Origin: Glaciihabitans sp. dw_435
Lineage (GTDB): Bacteria; Actinomycetota; Actinomycetes; Actinomycetales; Microbacteriaceae
DNA: 64,000 nucleotides
Assembly (NCBI RefSeq): GCF_018449675.1
Contig: NZ_JAAVUZ010000001.1
Span: forward strand, 496,001-560,000
Direction of reading: 5' to 3'
The number at the start of each line of letters is the position of its first letter. Positions within the stretch are counted from its first letter, which is position 1. The position numbers were made by a program, and so were the translations under genes. The notes under the pieces are model-generated. The model did not search any database. It had not been told where the DNA came from and saw only the letters and a list, made by a program, of their open reading frames with translations. Below, piece after piece: positions 27,503 through 36,873 of the stretch.

Positions 27503-28435
27503 TTAGGGAACGAGCTCCGCGCGGTGAATGAGGGCCGCCGCACCGATGAGCGGGCCGTCGCTGGACAGCCCGGAGGGAACGACCTTTACCTTTGTAACAA
27601 ATCCGAAGTTGACGCGCGTGGCGATTGCCGTACGGATGTGGTCAAACAGGTCGGGCGTGACGTGCGAGAAGCCTCCGCCGATGGCGACGATCTCGAGGTC
27701 AACAAGGGACGTCGCCGACGCGATGGCCCTGCCGATGGCGCGACCGGAACGCTCGACGGCGGCGGCGGCGATGGTGTCACCGGCCGCGTAGCTGGCGGCG
27801 AGGTCTTCGCCGGTCGATCCGACCCAGCCCTGCGCGCGCGCCCAGGAAACGGTCTTGGGACCGGAGGCGATCGCTTCGACGCAGCCGCGTCCACCGCAGG
27901 GGCACGGGTCGTCGAAGCCGGCGACCTCGATGTGGCCGATGTGGCCGGCGTTGCCGGTGGGACCGGCGACGGTGAGGCCGCCGAGGATGATTCCGCCGCC
28001 GATACCTGTGGAGACGATCATGCCCATGACGTTGTTGTAGCCGCGGGCAGCGCCCACCCAGTGCTCGGCGAGGGCGATGCACAGGCCGTCCATGCGGAGG
28101 GTCACGGGCACGGCGGGAACGTGCGCGGCAACGAGGTCGCGCAGGGGGAACCCGCGCCACACCGGAAGATTCAGGGGAGAGACGAGGGCATTGGCGACAT
28201 CAATGGGGCCGGCGGAGCCGATGCCAACGCCCACGAGCTCCGCGTCAGAGGGGAGGCTCGCCAGTGAATCGGCGACCACCGAGAGGACGGCCGCCGCGAG
28301 GTCGTCGGACGTGGATGCAGGTCCGGTCGGGTGCCGGAACCGGGTTCCGGCAACGACGTTTCCGTCGCTGTCTACGAGTGCTGCTTCGGCTTTAGTGCCG
28401 CCAAGGTCAACTGCTAGCGCCACTGCCAAAGTCAT
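27503..28435 (-). CDS. ROK-family sugar kinase (glucokinase-like)
   Basis: A 310-residue ROK kinase. The phosphate-binding VDLGGTKAEAALVD is at about residues 8-21, STGIGGGIILGG at about 133, and the zinc-binding ROK signature CPCGGRGCVEAIASG at about 178-192. No N-terminal helix-turn-helix is present, so it is an enzyme rather than a NagC-type repressor. Glucose or N-acetyl sugars are likely substrates. ATG 28435 has TACGAT exactly 6 bases upstream. Confidence 0.88.
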   Translation of the reverse strand: MTLAVALAVDLGGTKAEAALVDSDGNVVAGTRFRHPTGPASTSDDLAAAVLSVVADSLASLPSDAELVGVGIGSAGPIDVANALVSPLNLPVWRGFPLRDLVAAHVPAVPVTLRMDGLCIALAEHWVGAARGYNNVMGMIVSTGIGGGIILGGLTVAGPTGNAGHIGHIEVAGFDDPCPCGGRGCVEAIASGPKTVSWARAQGWVGSTGEDLAASYAAGDTIAAAAVERSGRAIGRAIASATSLVDLEIVAIGGGFSHVTPDLFDHIRTAIATRVNFGFVTKVKVVPSGLSSDGPLIGAAALIHRAELVP

Positions 28436-28441
28436 GCCCCA

Positions 28442-28447
28442 ATCGTA
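28442..28447 (-). promoter_or_regulatory. Putative -10 of leaderless ROK-kinase transcript
   Basis: TACGAT on the - strand lies 6 bases before ATG 28435; no ribosome site is present. Confidence 0.5.
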
Positions 28448-28484
28448 CTGGCGCGCGGAGGGGCCCAATGTCCGCCCGGGCGGC

Positions 28485-28515
28485 TGGACAGTTTCCCAGC
28501 TAGCGTTCCTAGGCT
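28485..28515 (+). promoter_or_regulatory. Putative leaderless promoter of the NAD(P)-binding protein gene
   Basis: TGGACA (28485-28490, five of six matches to TTGACA) and TAGGCT (28510-28515) are 19 bp apart. TAGGCT ends 6 bases before ATG 28522. Confidence 0.5.
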
Positions 28516-28521
28516 CACAGG

Positions 28522-30006
28522 ATGCGAATTCTTGTCACCGGTGCCACGGGATACATTGGCGGGCGGCTCGTGCCGCGTCTGTTGGAAGCCGGGCACAGCG
28601 TGCGCGTGCTCGTGCGCAACCCGGACCGCCTTGCCGAGGTTCCCTGGAGCCCCGACGTCGACATCGTTAAGGGCGATCTGACCGACCGCGCGAGCATCGC
28701 CGCCGCCGCCGAGGGCATGGACGTCATCTATTACCTCGTGCACGCGATGGCGAGCGGCCGCGACTTCGAGAAGGTGGAGCTGCGGTCCGCCAAGTACACG
28801 GCTGCCGCTGCCGCCGCGGCAGGCGTAAAGCGCATCGTGTACCTCGGGGGTCTGCACCCGCGCGAGGGTGCCCTCAGCCCGCACCTCCGCAGTCGTGCGG
28901 CCGTCGGGCGCATCCTGCTGGGTTCTGGAGTGCCGACGGTGGCGTTCCAGGCCGGCACGGTGATCGGCTCCGGCTCGGCGTCCTTCGAGATGATCCGCCA
29001 CCTGTCCGAGGTGCTGCCGTACATGCCGGCGCCCAAGTGGGTACGTAACTTCATCCAGCCGATCGCCGTGCGCGACGTGCTCTACTACCTCGTCCAGGCA
29101 GCGGAGCTGCCCGGGGACGTCAACCGCACGTTCGACATCGGAGGCCCCGACGTGCTGCGGTACGGCCAGATGATGAACGGCTATGCCGTCGAGGCGGGCC
29201 TGCGACAGCGCCCCATCGCCTCGCTTCCCGTGCTCACGCCGTGGCTCGCCTCCCAGTGGGTCAACCTCGTCACCCCGATCCCGCGCGCGCTCGCCGTGCC
29301 GATCATCGCCTCGCTGCAATACGACTGCGTCGTGAACGAGCACGACATCCAGCGGTACATCCCCGATCCCGACGGCGGCCTCACCGGCTACCGCACGTCC
29401 GTTCGGCTTGCCCTCGGCAAGATGCGCGCCGGTGAGGTGGAAACGAGCTGGCAGAACTCGTCGATCGCCGGAGCACCCAGCGACCTGCTGCCGAGCGACC
29501 CCGACTGGTCGGGCCACACCGTCTACACCGACCTGCGCACCCAGCACTCCGACGCTCCAGCTCCGCAGCTGTGGAGTGTCATCGAGGGCATCGGTGGCGA
29601 CAACGGCTGGTACTCGTTCCCGCTTGCCTGGGCCGCCCGCGGCTGGATGGACAAACTCGTCGGCGGAGTGGGTCTTCGCCGCGGCCGCCGCGACGCAAAG
29701 CGCCTGAAGGTCGGCGATGCCCTCGACTTCTGGAGGGTTGAGCAGATCGACCGCGGACGATTCCTGCGCCTGCGCGCGGAAATGAAGGTTCCGGGCGGTG
29801 CGTGGCTGGAAATGACCGCGGAGGATGACCCGAACGGCGGATCCACCTACCGCCAGAGGGCGGTGTTCTTCCCCGCCGGTCTCGCCGGACGGCTGTACTG
29901 GTACTCGATCCTGCCCTTCCACGGCGTGATCTTCTCCGGCATGGCCAACCGCATCACCCAGACCGCAGTTGCCGCTACGGCGGACACGCCGGTGTCGGCT
30001 GCCTAG
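28522..30006 (+). CDS. NAD(P)-binding SDR/NmrA-type protein with C-terminal DUF2867 domain
   Basis: A 494-residue two-domain protein. The N-terminal atypical SDR domain (1-290) has GATGYIGGRLVPRLLEAG (residues 7-24). The C-terminal half (about 320-490) resembles DUF2867, a SRPBCC-like fold that may bind a hydrophobic ligand (WYSFPLAWAARGWMDKLVGG; VFFPAGLAGRLYWYSILPFH). It is related to complex-I-associated NDUFA9-like SDRs and to hypothetical actinobacterial oxidoreductases. The reaction is unknown. Leaderless-type start. Confidence 0.8.
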   Translation: MRILVTGATGYIGGRLVPRLLEAGHSVRVLVRNPDRLAEVPWSPDVDIVKGDLTDRASIAAAAEGMDVIYYLVHAMASGRDFEKVELRSAKYTAAAAAAAGVKRIVYLGGLHPREGALSPHLRSRAAVGRILLGSGVPTVAFQAGTVIGSGSASFEMIRHLSEVLPYMPAPKWVRNFIQPIAVRDVLYYLVQAAELPGDVNRTFDIGGPDVLRYGQMMNGYAVEAGLRQRPIASLPVLTPWLASQWVNLVTPIPRALAVPIIASLQYDCVVNEHDIQRYIPDPDGGLTGYRTSVRLALGKMRAGEVETSWQNSSIAGAPSDLLPSDPDWSGHTVYTDLRTQHSDAPAPQLWSVIEGIGGDNGWYSFPLAWAARGWMDKLVGGVGLRRGRRDAKRLKVGDALDFWRVEQIDRGRFLRLRAEMKVPGGAWLEMTAEDDPNGGSTYRQRAVFFPAGLAGRLYWYSILPFHGVIFSGMANRITQTAVAATADTPVSAA

Positions 30007-30119
30007 CAGCTATTGCGCTGCCCAACGTGGCAATGGACTGGCAATGTTCGCGTCATAGTGAGCTTTATTGGCGCGAACGGCTCCGCTGCCGCATGATGGA
30101 TATGAGTGAGGTGGTTCAT

Positions 30120-30707
30120 ATGACTGACAGTCTCAACCCGGTCCCGAGCGAAAAGATCGTCTTCGTCGGAGACAGCATCACCCATTCCGGCCGCTGGCAG
30201 GAATGGTTCCCGGACGCCGAAGTCCACGTCGAGGCAACCCCCGGCGACACAACCGACCGTCTCGCGGAGCGCTTGCCCGCCATCGTCGACCTGCAGCCGA
30301 ACATCATCGTTCTGCTCATCGGGGCGAACGATTTTGGTGCGAACCGCTCGGTCGAGAACGTCGTGCGCAGCATCGAGTACTTCCTCGCGAACGTGCGCAA
30401 CGAGGTGCCTGGTTCCCGGACGCTCGTGCAGTCGATCCTCCCGCGGGGTCGCGAGTACTCAAACGACATCCAGGACGCCAATCGTCACCTTCGGCAGTAC
30501 GCGACGACGCTGCACGCGCAGTATCTCGACCTGTGGCCCCTCTTTGCGATGGACGACGGCGAGCTCAGTCCCGAGTACACCGACGACCGCCTGCACCTGA
30601 ACGATGCAGGGTACGAGGCATGGCTCGAACTTCTCCGTCCGGCGTTCGCCCGGTTGAAGGACGCGCGGCCCATGACCCAGCCGATCGGAATCATCCCCGG
30701 CTACTAG
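30120..30707 (+). CDS. Cytosolic SGNH/GDSL hydrolase
   Basis: A 195-residue SGNH hydrolase without signal peptide. Blocks: VGDSITHSG (about 16), PGDTTDRL, IGANDFGANRS (about 66) and DDRLHLNDAGYEAWLE (about 161). Enzymes of this type include sialate O-acetylesterase-like and thioesterase-like proteins. ATG 30120 is chosen because GAGG lies about 9 bases upstream; longer in-frame starts at 30027 and 30102 lack a site. Convergent with the ABC importer operon. Confidence 0.82.
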   Translation: MTDSLNPVPSEKIVFVGDSITHSGRWQEWFPDAEVHVEATPGDTTDRLAERLPAIVDLQPNIIVLLIGANDFGANRSVENVVRSIEYFLANVRNEVPGSRTLVQSILPRGREYSNDIQDANRHLRQYATTLHAQYLDLWPLFAMDDGELSPEYTDDRLHLNDAGYEAWLELLRPAFARLKDARPMTQPIGIIPGY

Positions 30708-30740
30708 TCGGTCGGACGCCGCTGGGGCCAGTGGGCCGCG

Positions 30741-31498
<758 letters not shown>

Positions 31499-31502
<4 letters not shown>

Positions 31503-32317
31503 GAGATCCTCCCGAGGGCGTCATCGAAGGCGCGGGCACCGGCGACAAGCGACCTGGTGTACTCGTGTTCGGGGGAGCGCAGCAGCTCAGCGATCGGTCC
31601 GCGCTCCACGGCGACGCCGTCCTTCAGCACCACCACATGGTCGACAACGCGCGACACGACGGCGAGGTCGTGGCTGATGAAGAGCAGCGCCATCTGGCGT
31701 TCCGCCACGACTCGGGCGAGCAGGTCGAGGATCTCGCCCTGCACCGTGACATCCAGCGCCGTCGTCGGTTCGTCCGCGATGAGCAGCAGCGGGTTGGTCG
31801 CGAGCGCCATTGCGAGGGCTACGCGCTGGCGTTGTCCGCCGGAGACCTCGTGCGGGTAGGAGTTCGCGATCCGGTCGGGGTCCGGCAGGGCGACGTCGGT
31901 GAGGGATGAGTGGATGACCCGCAGCAGCGTGTCCCGGGACATCCGCTCGCCATCCCGCTGCGCACGGCGCCGCAGTGGCTCGGCCAGCTGCCGGCCGAGC
32001 TTCATGAGGGGATCCAGAGCGGTGAGAGGCTCCTGGAAGACTGTGGAGCTCGCGCGGCCGCGCAGCGATCGCAGGTCGCGTTCGCGGGCCCCGATCACCT
32101 GCATTCCGTCGAGCTTGAGCGACCCCTCGGCACGGAGGCCGGTGGGCAGCAGTCCGGCGATGGCCAGCGCGGTGAGGGACTTGCCGCTGCCGGATTCGCC
32201 GATCAGGCCAAGACGCTCGCCGCGACCAATCGCGAGCGACAGGTCGTCGACGAGGGTCCGGCCGCCGCCGCGGATGGTGAGGCCGTTGACGCCGAGGAGG
32301 GGGCTGTTGTCGGTCAT
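31499..32317 (-). CDS. ABC transporter ATP-binding protein, oligopeptide/nickel type (DppD-like)
   Basis: A 272-residue ATPase, first of the paired ATPases of the importer. Walker A is GESGSGKSLTA (about 39-49), signature SGGQRQRVALAMA (about 159) and Walker B LLIADEPTTALD (about 179-190). It is overlapped by 4 bp at both ends by its neighbours, so ATPase stoichiometry is probably set by translational coupling. Confidence 0.9.
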
Positions 32318-33207
32318 CGGGGTCCCTCGGTCGTGGGTGCGGGCACCGCTCGCGCAGACACCCGGCGCAGCGGGTCACCGATGTCGCGCAGCCCATCGGC
32401 GATGAGGTTGAGGCCGAGCACGAGGATCACGATCGCGATACCGGGGGCTATCGCGCCGATGGGTGCCGTCAGCACGGTTCCCTCCGCCTCTTTCAGCATG
32501 CGACCCCACGAGGAGTTGGGCGGCGGAGCGCCGAGGCCGAGGTAGGACAGCGAGGCCTCCGCGATGACCGAGAGACCGAACTGCAGTGCCAGGTTGACGA
32601 GAATCGTCGGCCACACGTTGGGCAGTAGGTGCTGCCAGATGATGCCCCACATTCCGGTGCCCGAGGTGCGCGACGCGGTGATGTAGTCGAGAGCGAGGAT
32701 GCGCTTGGCGAGGATGCGGGTGAGGCGGGCGATGATGGCCGACATTGCCAGCCCGATGGCGAGCACCGCCGACCACAGCGATGCGCCTTGCGCGGCAACG
32801 ATCAGCATCGCGAGCAGGAGGGTCGGAAACGCGATCAGGATGTCGAGGAACGCCGAGACCCCGTCGTCGAGGACCCGACCGGCGAACGCGGCAACCAGCC
32901 CCAGGGTGATGCCGATCACGGCGCCGATGGCGACGGACCCGATGCCGACAGCCAGGGCGATGCGCGCGCCGATCATGAGTTGGGTCGCGAGGTCGCGACC
33001 CAGACGGTCGGTCCCGGCCCAGTGAGCGAGCGACGGAGGCTCAAGGCGGGAGCCGGCGGTGTCCGCCGGGTCGTAGGGCAGCCAAAACAGCGAGACGATC
33101 GCGGTGGCGAGCACGAGTCCGAACAGCACGAGCCCGACGACGAGCGTCCACGACCGGCGCCGGCGGGTGGCCGTGGTGATCGCCTCGAGGGCGACGACGG
33201 CGGTCAC
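32314..33207 (-). CDS. ABC transporter permease, oligopeptide/nickel type (DppC-like)
   Basis: A 297-residue permease with the DppC layout: N-terminal cytoplasmic segment, first helix at about 20-42, a periplasmic loop with the GTDRLGRDLATQLMIGAR motif (about 67-84), then five helices. The EAA loop is around ITASRTSGTGMWGIIWQHLL. The GTG start at 33207 overlaps the stop of the DppB-like gene by 4 bp; longer in-frame extensions would run through that gene. Confidence 0.9.
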   Translation of the reverse strand: MTAVVALEAITTATRRRRSWTLVVGLVLFGLVLATAIVSLFWLPYDPADTAGSRLEPPSLAHWAGTDRLGRDLATQLMIGARIALAVGIGSVAIGAVIGITLGLVAAFAGRVLDDGVSAFLDILIAFPTLLLAMLIVAAQGASLWSAVLAIGLAMSAIIARLTRILAKRILALDYITASRTSGTGMWGIIWQHLLPNVWPTILVNLALQFGLSVIAEASLSYLGLGAPPPNSSWGRMLKEAEGTVLTAPIGAIAPGIAIVILVLGLNLIADGLRDIGDPLRRVSARAVPAPTTEGPR

Positions 33208-34169
33208 GGCCGGTTCCCCGATACCGTGTCGCGCAGGCGCGGGTCCACCAGGCGTTGTGCGATATCCGCGCCGAATCCGACCAGCAGCACGAACAGGGTG
33301 GAGACGAACAGTACCCCCTGCACCGCCGGGTAGTCGTGCTGGGAAATTCCGAGAACCAGCATCGAGCCGAGGCCCGGGAGGGTGAAGACGCTCTCGACGA
33401 CGACGGCGCCGAGGAACGTGGTCGCCAGCTCGATGCCGAGAATGGCGATGACCGGGACTGCGCCGTTGCGGAGACCGTGGCGCACGAGGGTGCCGGAGAA
33501 GGACCCGCCGAGGGACCGGAAGGTGCGCAGGTAGTCGCTGCCGAGCACATCGAGCGTTGCCGAGCGCACGTAGCGCAACAGAGAGGCGGACATCACGATG
33601 GCGATGGTCAGCACCGGCAGCGTCAGCGAACGAAGGGCCGCGGCGGGGTCCTTCCAATCATCCCGGGGAAACCCGCCAGACGGAAGAAGATGAGCAGACA
33701 GCGCCAGCCAGGAGATCAGCAGGATCCCCACCCAGAAGACGGGGATGGCGATGCCGAGTTGCGATGCCGCCGAAATGGTGGCGCCGTACCAGCGGGAGGA
33801 CTTCGTCGCCGCGATGATGCCGAGGGGAACGGCGATGATGACCGCAAGAACGAAGGACAGGAGTGTGAGCGGAAGGGTCACCACCAGACGGGCGGTGATC
33901 TCAGGTCCGATGGGAAGGTTGCTGATGAATGAGCGCCCGAAGTCGAAGGTGACCAGCTGGCGCAGGAAGATACCGAACTGCTGCCAGATGCTCTGGTCGC
34001 TGCCGACCTGAGCGCGTGCGGCGGAGATCTGCGCGTCGGTCGCACCGACTCCCAGCAGCGCGTTTGCCGGGTCGCCCGGCAGCAGCCGCAGCAGCGCGAA
34101 AATCACGATCGACGCCAGCACAAGGGACACCACGAGCACCACGAGCCGGCGCAGGATGTAAATCGTCAT
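33204..34169 (-). CDS. ABC transporter permease, oligopeptide/nickel type (DppB-like)
   Basis: A 321-residue permease starting MTIYILRRLVVLVVSL, the usual DppB N-terminus, with LLRLLPGDPANALLG at about residues 28-42. Six membrane helices and the EAA loop (around YLRTFRSLGGSFSG) are visible. ATG 34169 is chosen because upstream in-frame codons enter the intergenic hairpin and the binding-protein gene. First of four tightly overlapped genes. Confidence 0.9.
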   Translation of the reverse strand: MTIYILRRLVVLVVSLVLASIVIFALLRLLPGDPANALLGVGATDAQISAARAQVGSDQSIWQQFGIFLRQLVTFDFGRSFISNLPIGPEITARLVVTLPLTLLSFVLAVIIAVPLGIIAATKSSRWYGATISAASQLGIAIPVFWVGILLISWLALSAHLLPSGGFPRDDWKDPAAALRSLTLPVLTIAIVMSASLLRYVRSATLDVLGSDYLRTFRSLGGSFSGTLVRHGLRNGAVPVIAILGIELATTFLGAVVVESVFTLPGLGSMLVLGISQHDYPAVQGVLFVSTLFVLLVGFGADIAQRLVDPRLRDTVSGNRP

Positions 34170-34185
34170 GGTGATCTCAACGCTA

Positions 34186-34213
34186 GCGCCCCGGCCGTTG
34201 CCGACCGGGGCGC
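34186..34213 (-). terminator. GC hairpin between the binding-protein and permease genes
   Basis: GCGCCCCGG (34186-34194) pairs perfectly with CCGGGGCGC (34205-34213) around a 10-base loop. No T-run follows in the transcribed (-) direction. Its place between the binding-protein gene and dppB is where importer operons often carry a partial terminator or an RNA-stabilising stem. Confidence 0.7.
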
Positions 34214-34237
34214 CTGAAGCGTGGTGCTTTCGTGTGC

Positions 34238-35743
34238 TTACGCGGACTTCGTGATGTTGAAGGCGAAGAACTGCGAGTTGATGCCGTTCAGCGGGTATCC
34301 GGTGACGTTTGATGCCGCCACCACGATCTGCGGGTAGAGGTAGAGCCATCCGCTCGCCGCATCGTTGGCGATGATCTCGTTAGCTTCCTTGAGCTTCGCC
34401 GTCTGCTCATCGGTGGTGTCGCTCGTCTCGGACTGGTCGATCAGCGTGGTCACCTTGGGGTTGTTGTAGCCCCAGTAGAAGTCCGGGTTGCCGTAGAAGA
34501 CGATGTCGCGGTGGTTGACGTGCTCCTGCAGCGTGGCCTGGAAGTCCAGCTTCTGGTACACCTTCGTGTACCACTCGTCCGCCGTGATGGTGTTGATCGT
34601 CACGGTGATGCCGACCTTGGCGAGCTCGCTCTTGAGGAACTCGGCAACGATCGGGTGCGGGTCGTAGTCGGGGGTGTCGAGCGTGAACTCGAATCCCTTC
34701 GGGTAACCGGCGTCCGCGAGCAGCGCCGTGGCCTTGGCCGGGTCGTAGGCGTTGACCGAGTTGAGGTCTTCGTACCACGGGTCAGTCGGGGGAACGAAGG
34801 AGCCGATGAGGGTTCCGTAGTCGCCCCACACCGAGGTCAGCAGCTTCTTCTTGTCGATGGCTGCGGAAATCGCCTGGCGCACCTTGACGTTGTTGAACGG
34901 CGCCACGCGGTCGTTGTACGCGAGCACCTCCTTGGTGGTCGAGTCGCCGTCGTTCACCTTGTAGTCCGCGTTGTTCTCGAACTGCGGGATGGCGTCGGGG
35001 CTCTGCACGCTCGTGACGATGTCCACGGCGTTGGTCAGCAGCGCGTTGTTCAGCGCCGTCGCGTCCGTGAAGTAGGTGAAGACAACTTCCTTGTTCTTGG
35101 CAGCGGTGCCCCAGTAGTCGGCGTCGCGCTCGAGCGAGAGCGATGATCCGCGCTTCCAGGTGCCGAGCTTGTAGGGTCCCGTGCCGTCCTCGGCCGTGGT
35201 GGGGTCCTTCAACGCGTCATTCATGATCCACACGTAGCTGAGGTTGTAGGGGAGGGAGATCGACTTCGAGGTCAGCGTGATGACGACGGTCGAGTCATCC
35301 GGTGTCGCAATCGTCTTCACGTTGTCGAACGTGCTCTTGCGCGAGCTCTTGGAGGTCTCCGCGCGCACGCGGTCGATGCTGTACTTCACATCGGTCGCGG
35401 TGAGTGGGTCGCCGGAGTGGAACTTCACGTCCTTCTGCAGCGTGAACGTGTAGGTCAGTCCGTCGTCGCTCTTGGTGAAGTCGGACGCGAGGCCGTTGAC
35501 GACCTCACCCTTGTCCGTGAGGGTGAACAGTCCCTCGTACACGTTGCCGTTGAGGGCTTCGCTGACGCCCTGGCCGCCGCCGGCGGTGTTGTCGAGGTTC
35601 TGCGGTTCGTAGGATGACCCGATCGTGATGGTTGCGTCGGAATCGGCGCCCCCTCCACTGGAGTCGGGGGCCGTCGTCGAGCATCCGGCAAGCACGATTG
35701 CGGTCGCGATGCCAATGCCGGACAGCAGATAACGCTGTTTCAC
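34238..35743 (-). CDS. ABC transporter substrate-binding lipoprotein, family 5 (oligopeptide/dipeptide)
   Basis: A 501-residue extracytoplasmic solute-binding protein of the SBP_bac_5 type. A lipoprotein signal peptide ends at LAGC (Cys about 20), then a Ser/Gly/Asp-rich linker. Typical blocks are TITIGSSYEPQNLDN at the start of the mature protein, GLTYTFTLQKDVKFHSGDPL (about 93-112), and KVRQAISAAIDKKKLL (about 287). Ligand not determinable. The GTG start has AAGGAG. Confidence 0.92.
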   Translation of the reverse strand: MKQRYLLSGIGIATAIVLAGCSTTAPDSSGGGADSDATITIGSSYEPQNLDNTAGGGQGVSEALNGNVYEGLFTLTDKGEVVNGLASDFTKSDDGLTYTFTLQKDVKFHSGDPLTATDVKYSIDRVRAETSKSSRKSTFDNVKTIATPDDSTVVITLTSKSISLPYNLSYVWIMNDALKDPTTAEDGTGPYKLGTWKRGSSLSLERDADYWGTAAKNKEVVFTYFTDATALNNALLTNAVDIVTSVQSPDAIPQFENNADYKVNDGDSTTKEVLAYNDRVAPFNNVKVRQAISAAIDKKKLLTSVWGDYGTLIGSFVPPTDPWYEDLNSVNAYDPAKATALLADAGYPKGFEFTLDTPDYDPHPIVAEFLKSELAKVGITVTINTITADEWYTKVYQKLDFQATLQEHVNHRDIVFYGNPDFYWGYNNPKVTTLIDQSETSDTTDEQTAKLKEANEIIANDAASGWLYLYPQIVVAASNVTGYPLNGINSQFFAFNITKSA

Positions 35744-35806
35744 TGTGGTTCTCCTTGGGATGTGGTGCGGGACAAGCTGATGCGGGAAGGCTGTGGTGGC
35801 AGTGGG

Positions 35807-36520
35807 TTAGTGGACCGAGTAGCCGCCGGTGAAGACCGGGTTCTTCTCTCCCGCGGTGACCGGAACAGTGAAGCGGTTCTGGCGCGGCGGCAGAGGGCAG
35901 TTGTACTGGATGGAGAATCCGCACGGCGGCACGAACGACTGGTTGAAGTCGAGGATCACGCGGGACGGGTCATCCGTGTGCTGGACAAAGAGGAAACGGC
36001 CGGAACCGTAGGTGCTGACGCCGTTCGTCGGGTCGCCGAAGACGAGGAGCAGGGTTCCGTCGTCATCGAACGCGCTCAGCGTGTAGTCGACGCCATCGCG
36101 GGTGAACGTGATGTCGCCGGGGACAACGAGGTCGCGGGTGGCACCGACGTTGTCGCGCAGGTGCTCGAACGGAATGGTGCGTCCGTCTTCCGCGGGAGTG
36201 AAGGTCGCTTCGATGACCCACTCGGGCGCGTAGGGGAACACGTCGATGTGATCGAACGAGCGGATGGCCTCGGACGCTGCATCCCAGAGGCGGATTCCGT
36301 TCTCGCGGGAGCCGTTGTCGATGTTCTTGCGAGTGAGGGCGGTTACCGTCACGGTGGAGGGCTGGCCGGCGAGAGCCTGCTCCGTCGACACGATGGAACC
36401 GTCGGTGAGCCACCGGGTCTCGATCAGCGCGAGGTCGCCCTGCGGCTTCGTCACGCGGGTGGCGCGGGCCTCGCGCCACTGGGTCCAGGAGGTGGGGATG
36501 GTGGGAGAGGCATCGGGCAT
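35807..36520 (-). CDS. DUF1684 family protein
   Basis: A 237-residue protein. The C-terminal region carries the DUF1684 hallmark: a segment ending FSIQYNCPLPPRQNRFTVPV, then AGEK (about 210-232). The N-terminus has WREARATRVTKPQGDLALI. The fold is uncharacterised. It lies 63 bp upstream of the importer binding-protein gene in the same direction, so it may be transcribed with it; the shared function is not known. No signal peptide is visible. Confidence 0.82.
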   Translation of the reverse strand: MPDASPTIPTSWTQWREARATRVTKPQGDLALIETRWLTDGSIVSTEQALAGQPSTVTVTALTRKNIDNGSRENGIRLWDAASEAIRSFDHIDVFPYAPEWVIEATFTPAEDGRTIPFEHLRDNVGATRDLVVPGDITFTRDGVDYTLSAFDDDGTLLLVFGDPTNGVSTYGSGRFLFVQHTDDPSRVILDFNQSFVPPCGFSIQYNCPLPPRQNRFTVPVTAGEKNPVFTGGYSVH

Positions 36521-36873
36521 GGGACAGCGACCATTCGTTGGGTGTTCAGCAGTTCAGTATTTTTCACGTCCGCCGCAATAGCGAATGTGATTACCAAATG
36601 TTGCGCGCGGGGCACAAACATCGGGTGGGTGACTCCTCGCCGAGGCAGCCATGCGGATAACGCCGGGCCAGGGGCGAGGGCGCGTGCGACGGTGCGCGAG
36701 CCTACGCGGGTGTAACAAACCGCGGGTAGAACTCTATTCCGCCCCGGCGCGCGTCTAATTCCGGTCGGGGTATCACCACAGCTGCGCCGACGCCAGCCCG
36801 ACGACAAGAATTCGCCGACGCATACGCTGGAAAGTGCCGGGGCGAGGTAGCCGTCGGCGTGAGAAGGAGTGAC
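36521..36873. other. Intergenic region with divergent promoters
   Basis: A 353-bp gap between the DUF1684 gene (-) and the FAD/Rieske gene (+). I find no open reading frame with protein-like composition. TACGCT (36823-36828) could be the -10 for the + gene, giving a leader of about 40 bases that ends with AAGGAG. The left end is relatively AT-rich (around 36555-36600) and probably holds the - strand promoter. No convincing operator repeat is seen. Confidence 0.5.

Noticed and set aside
36521-36873. Hidden small gene or RNA in the 353-bp gap
   Set aside because: No frame with a ribosome site and protein-like composition, and no strong stem or terminator that would define an RNA.
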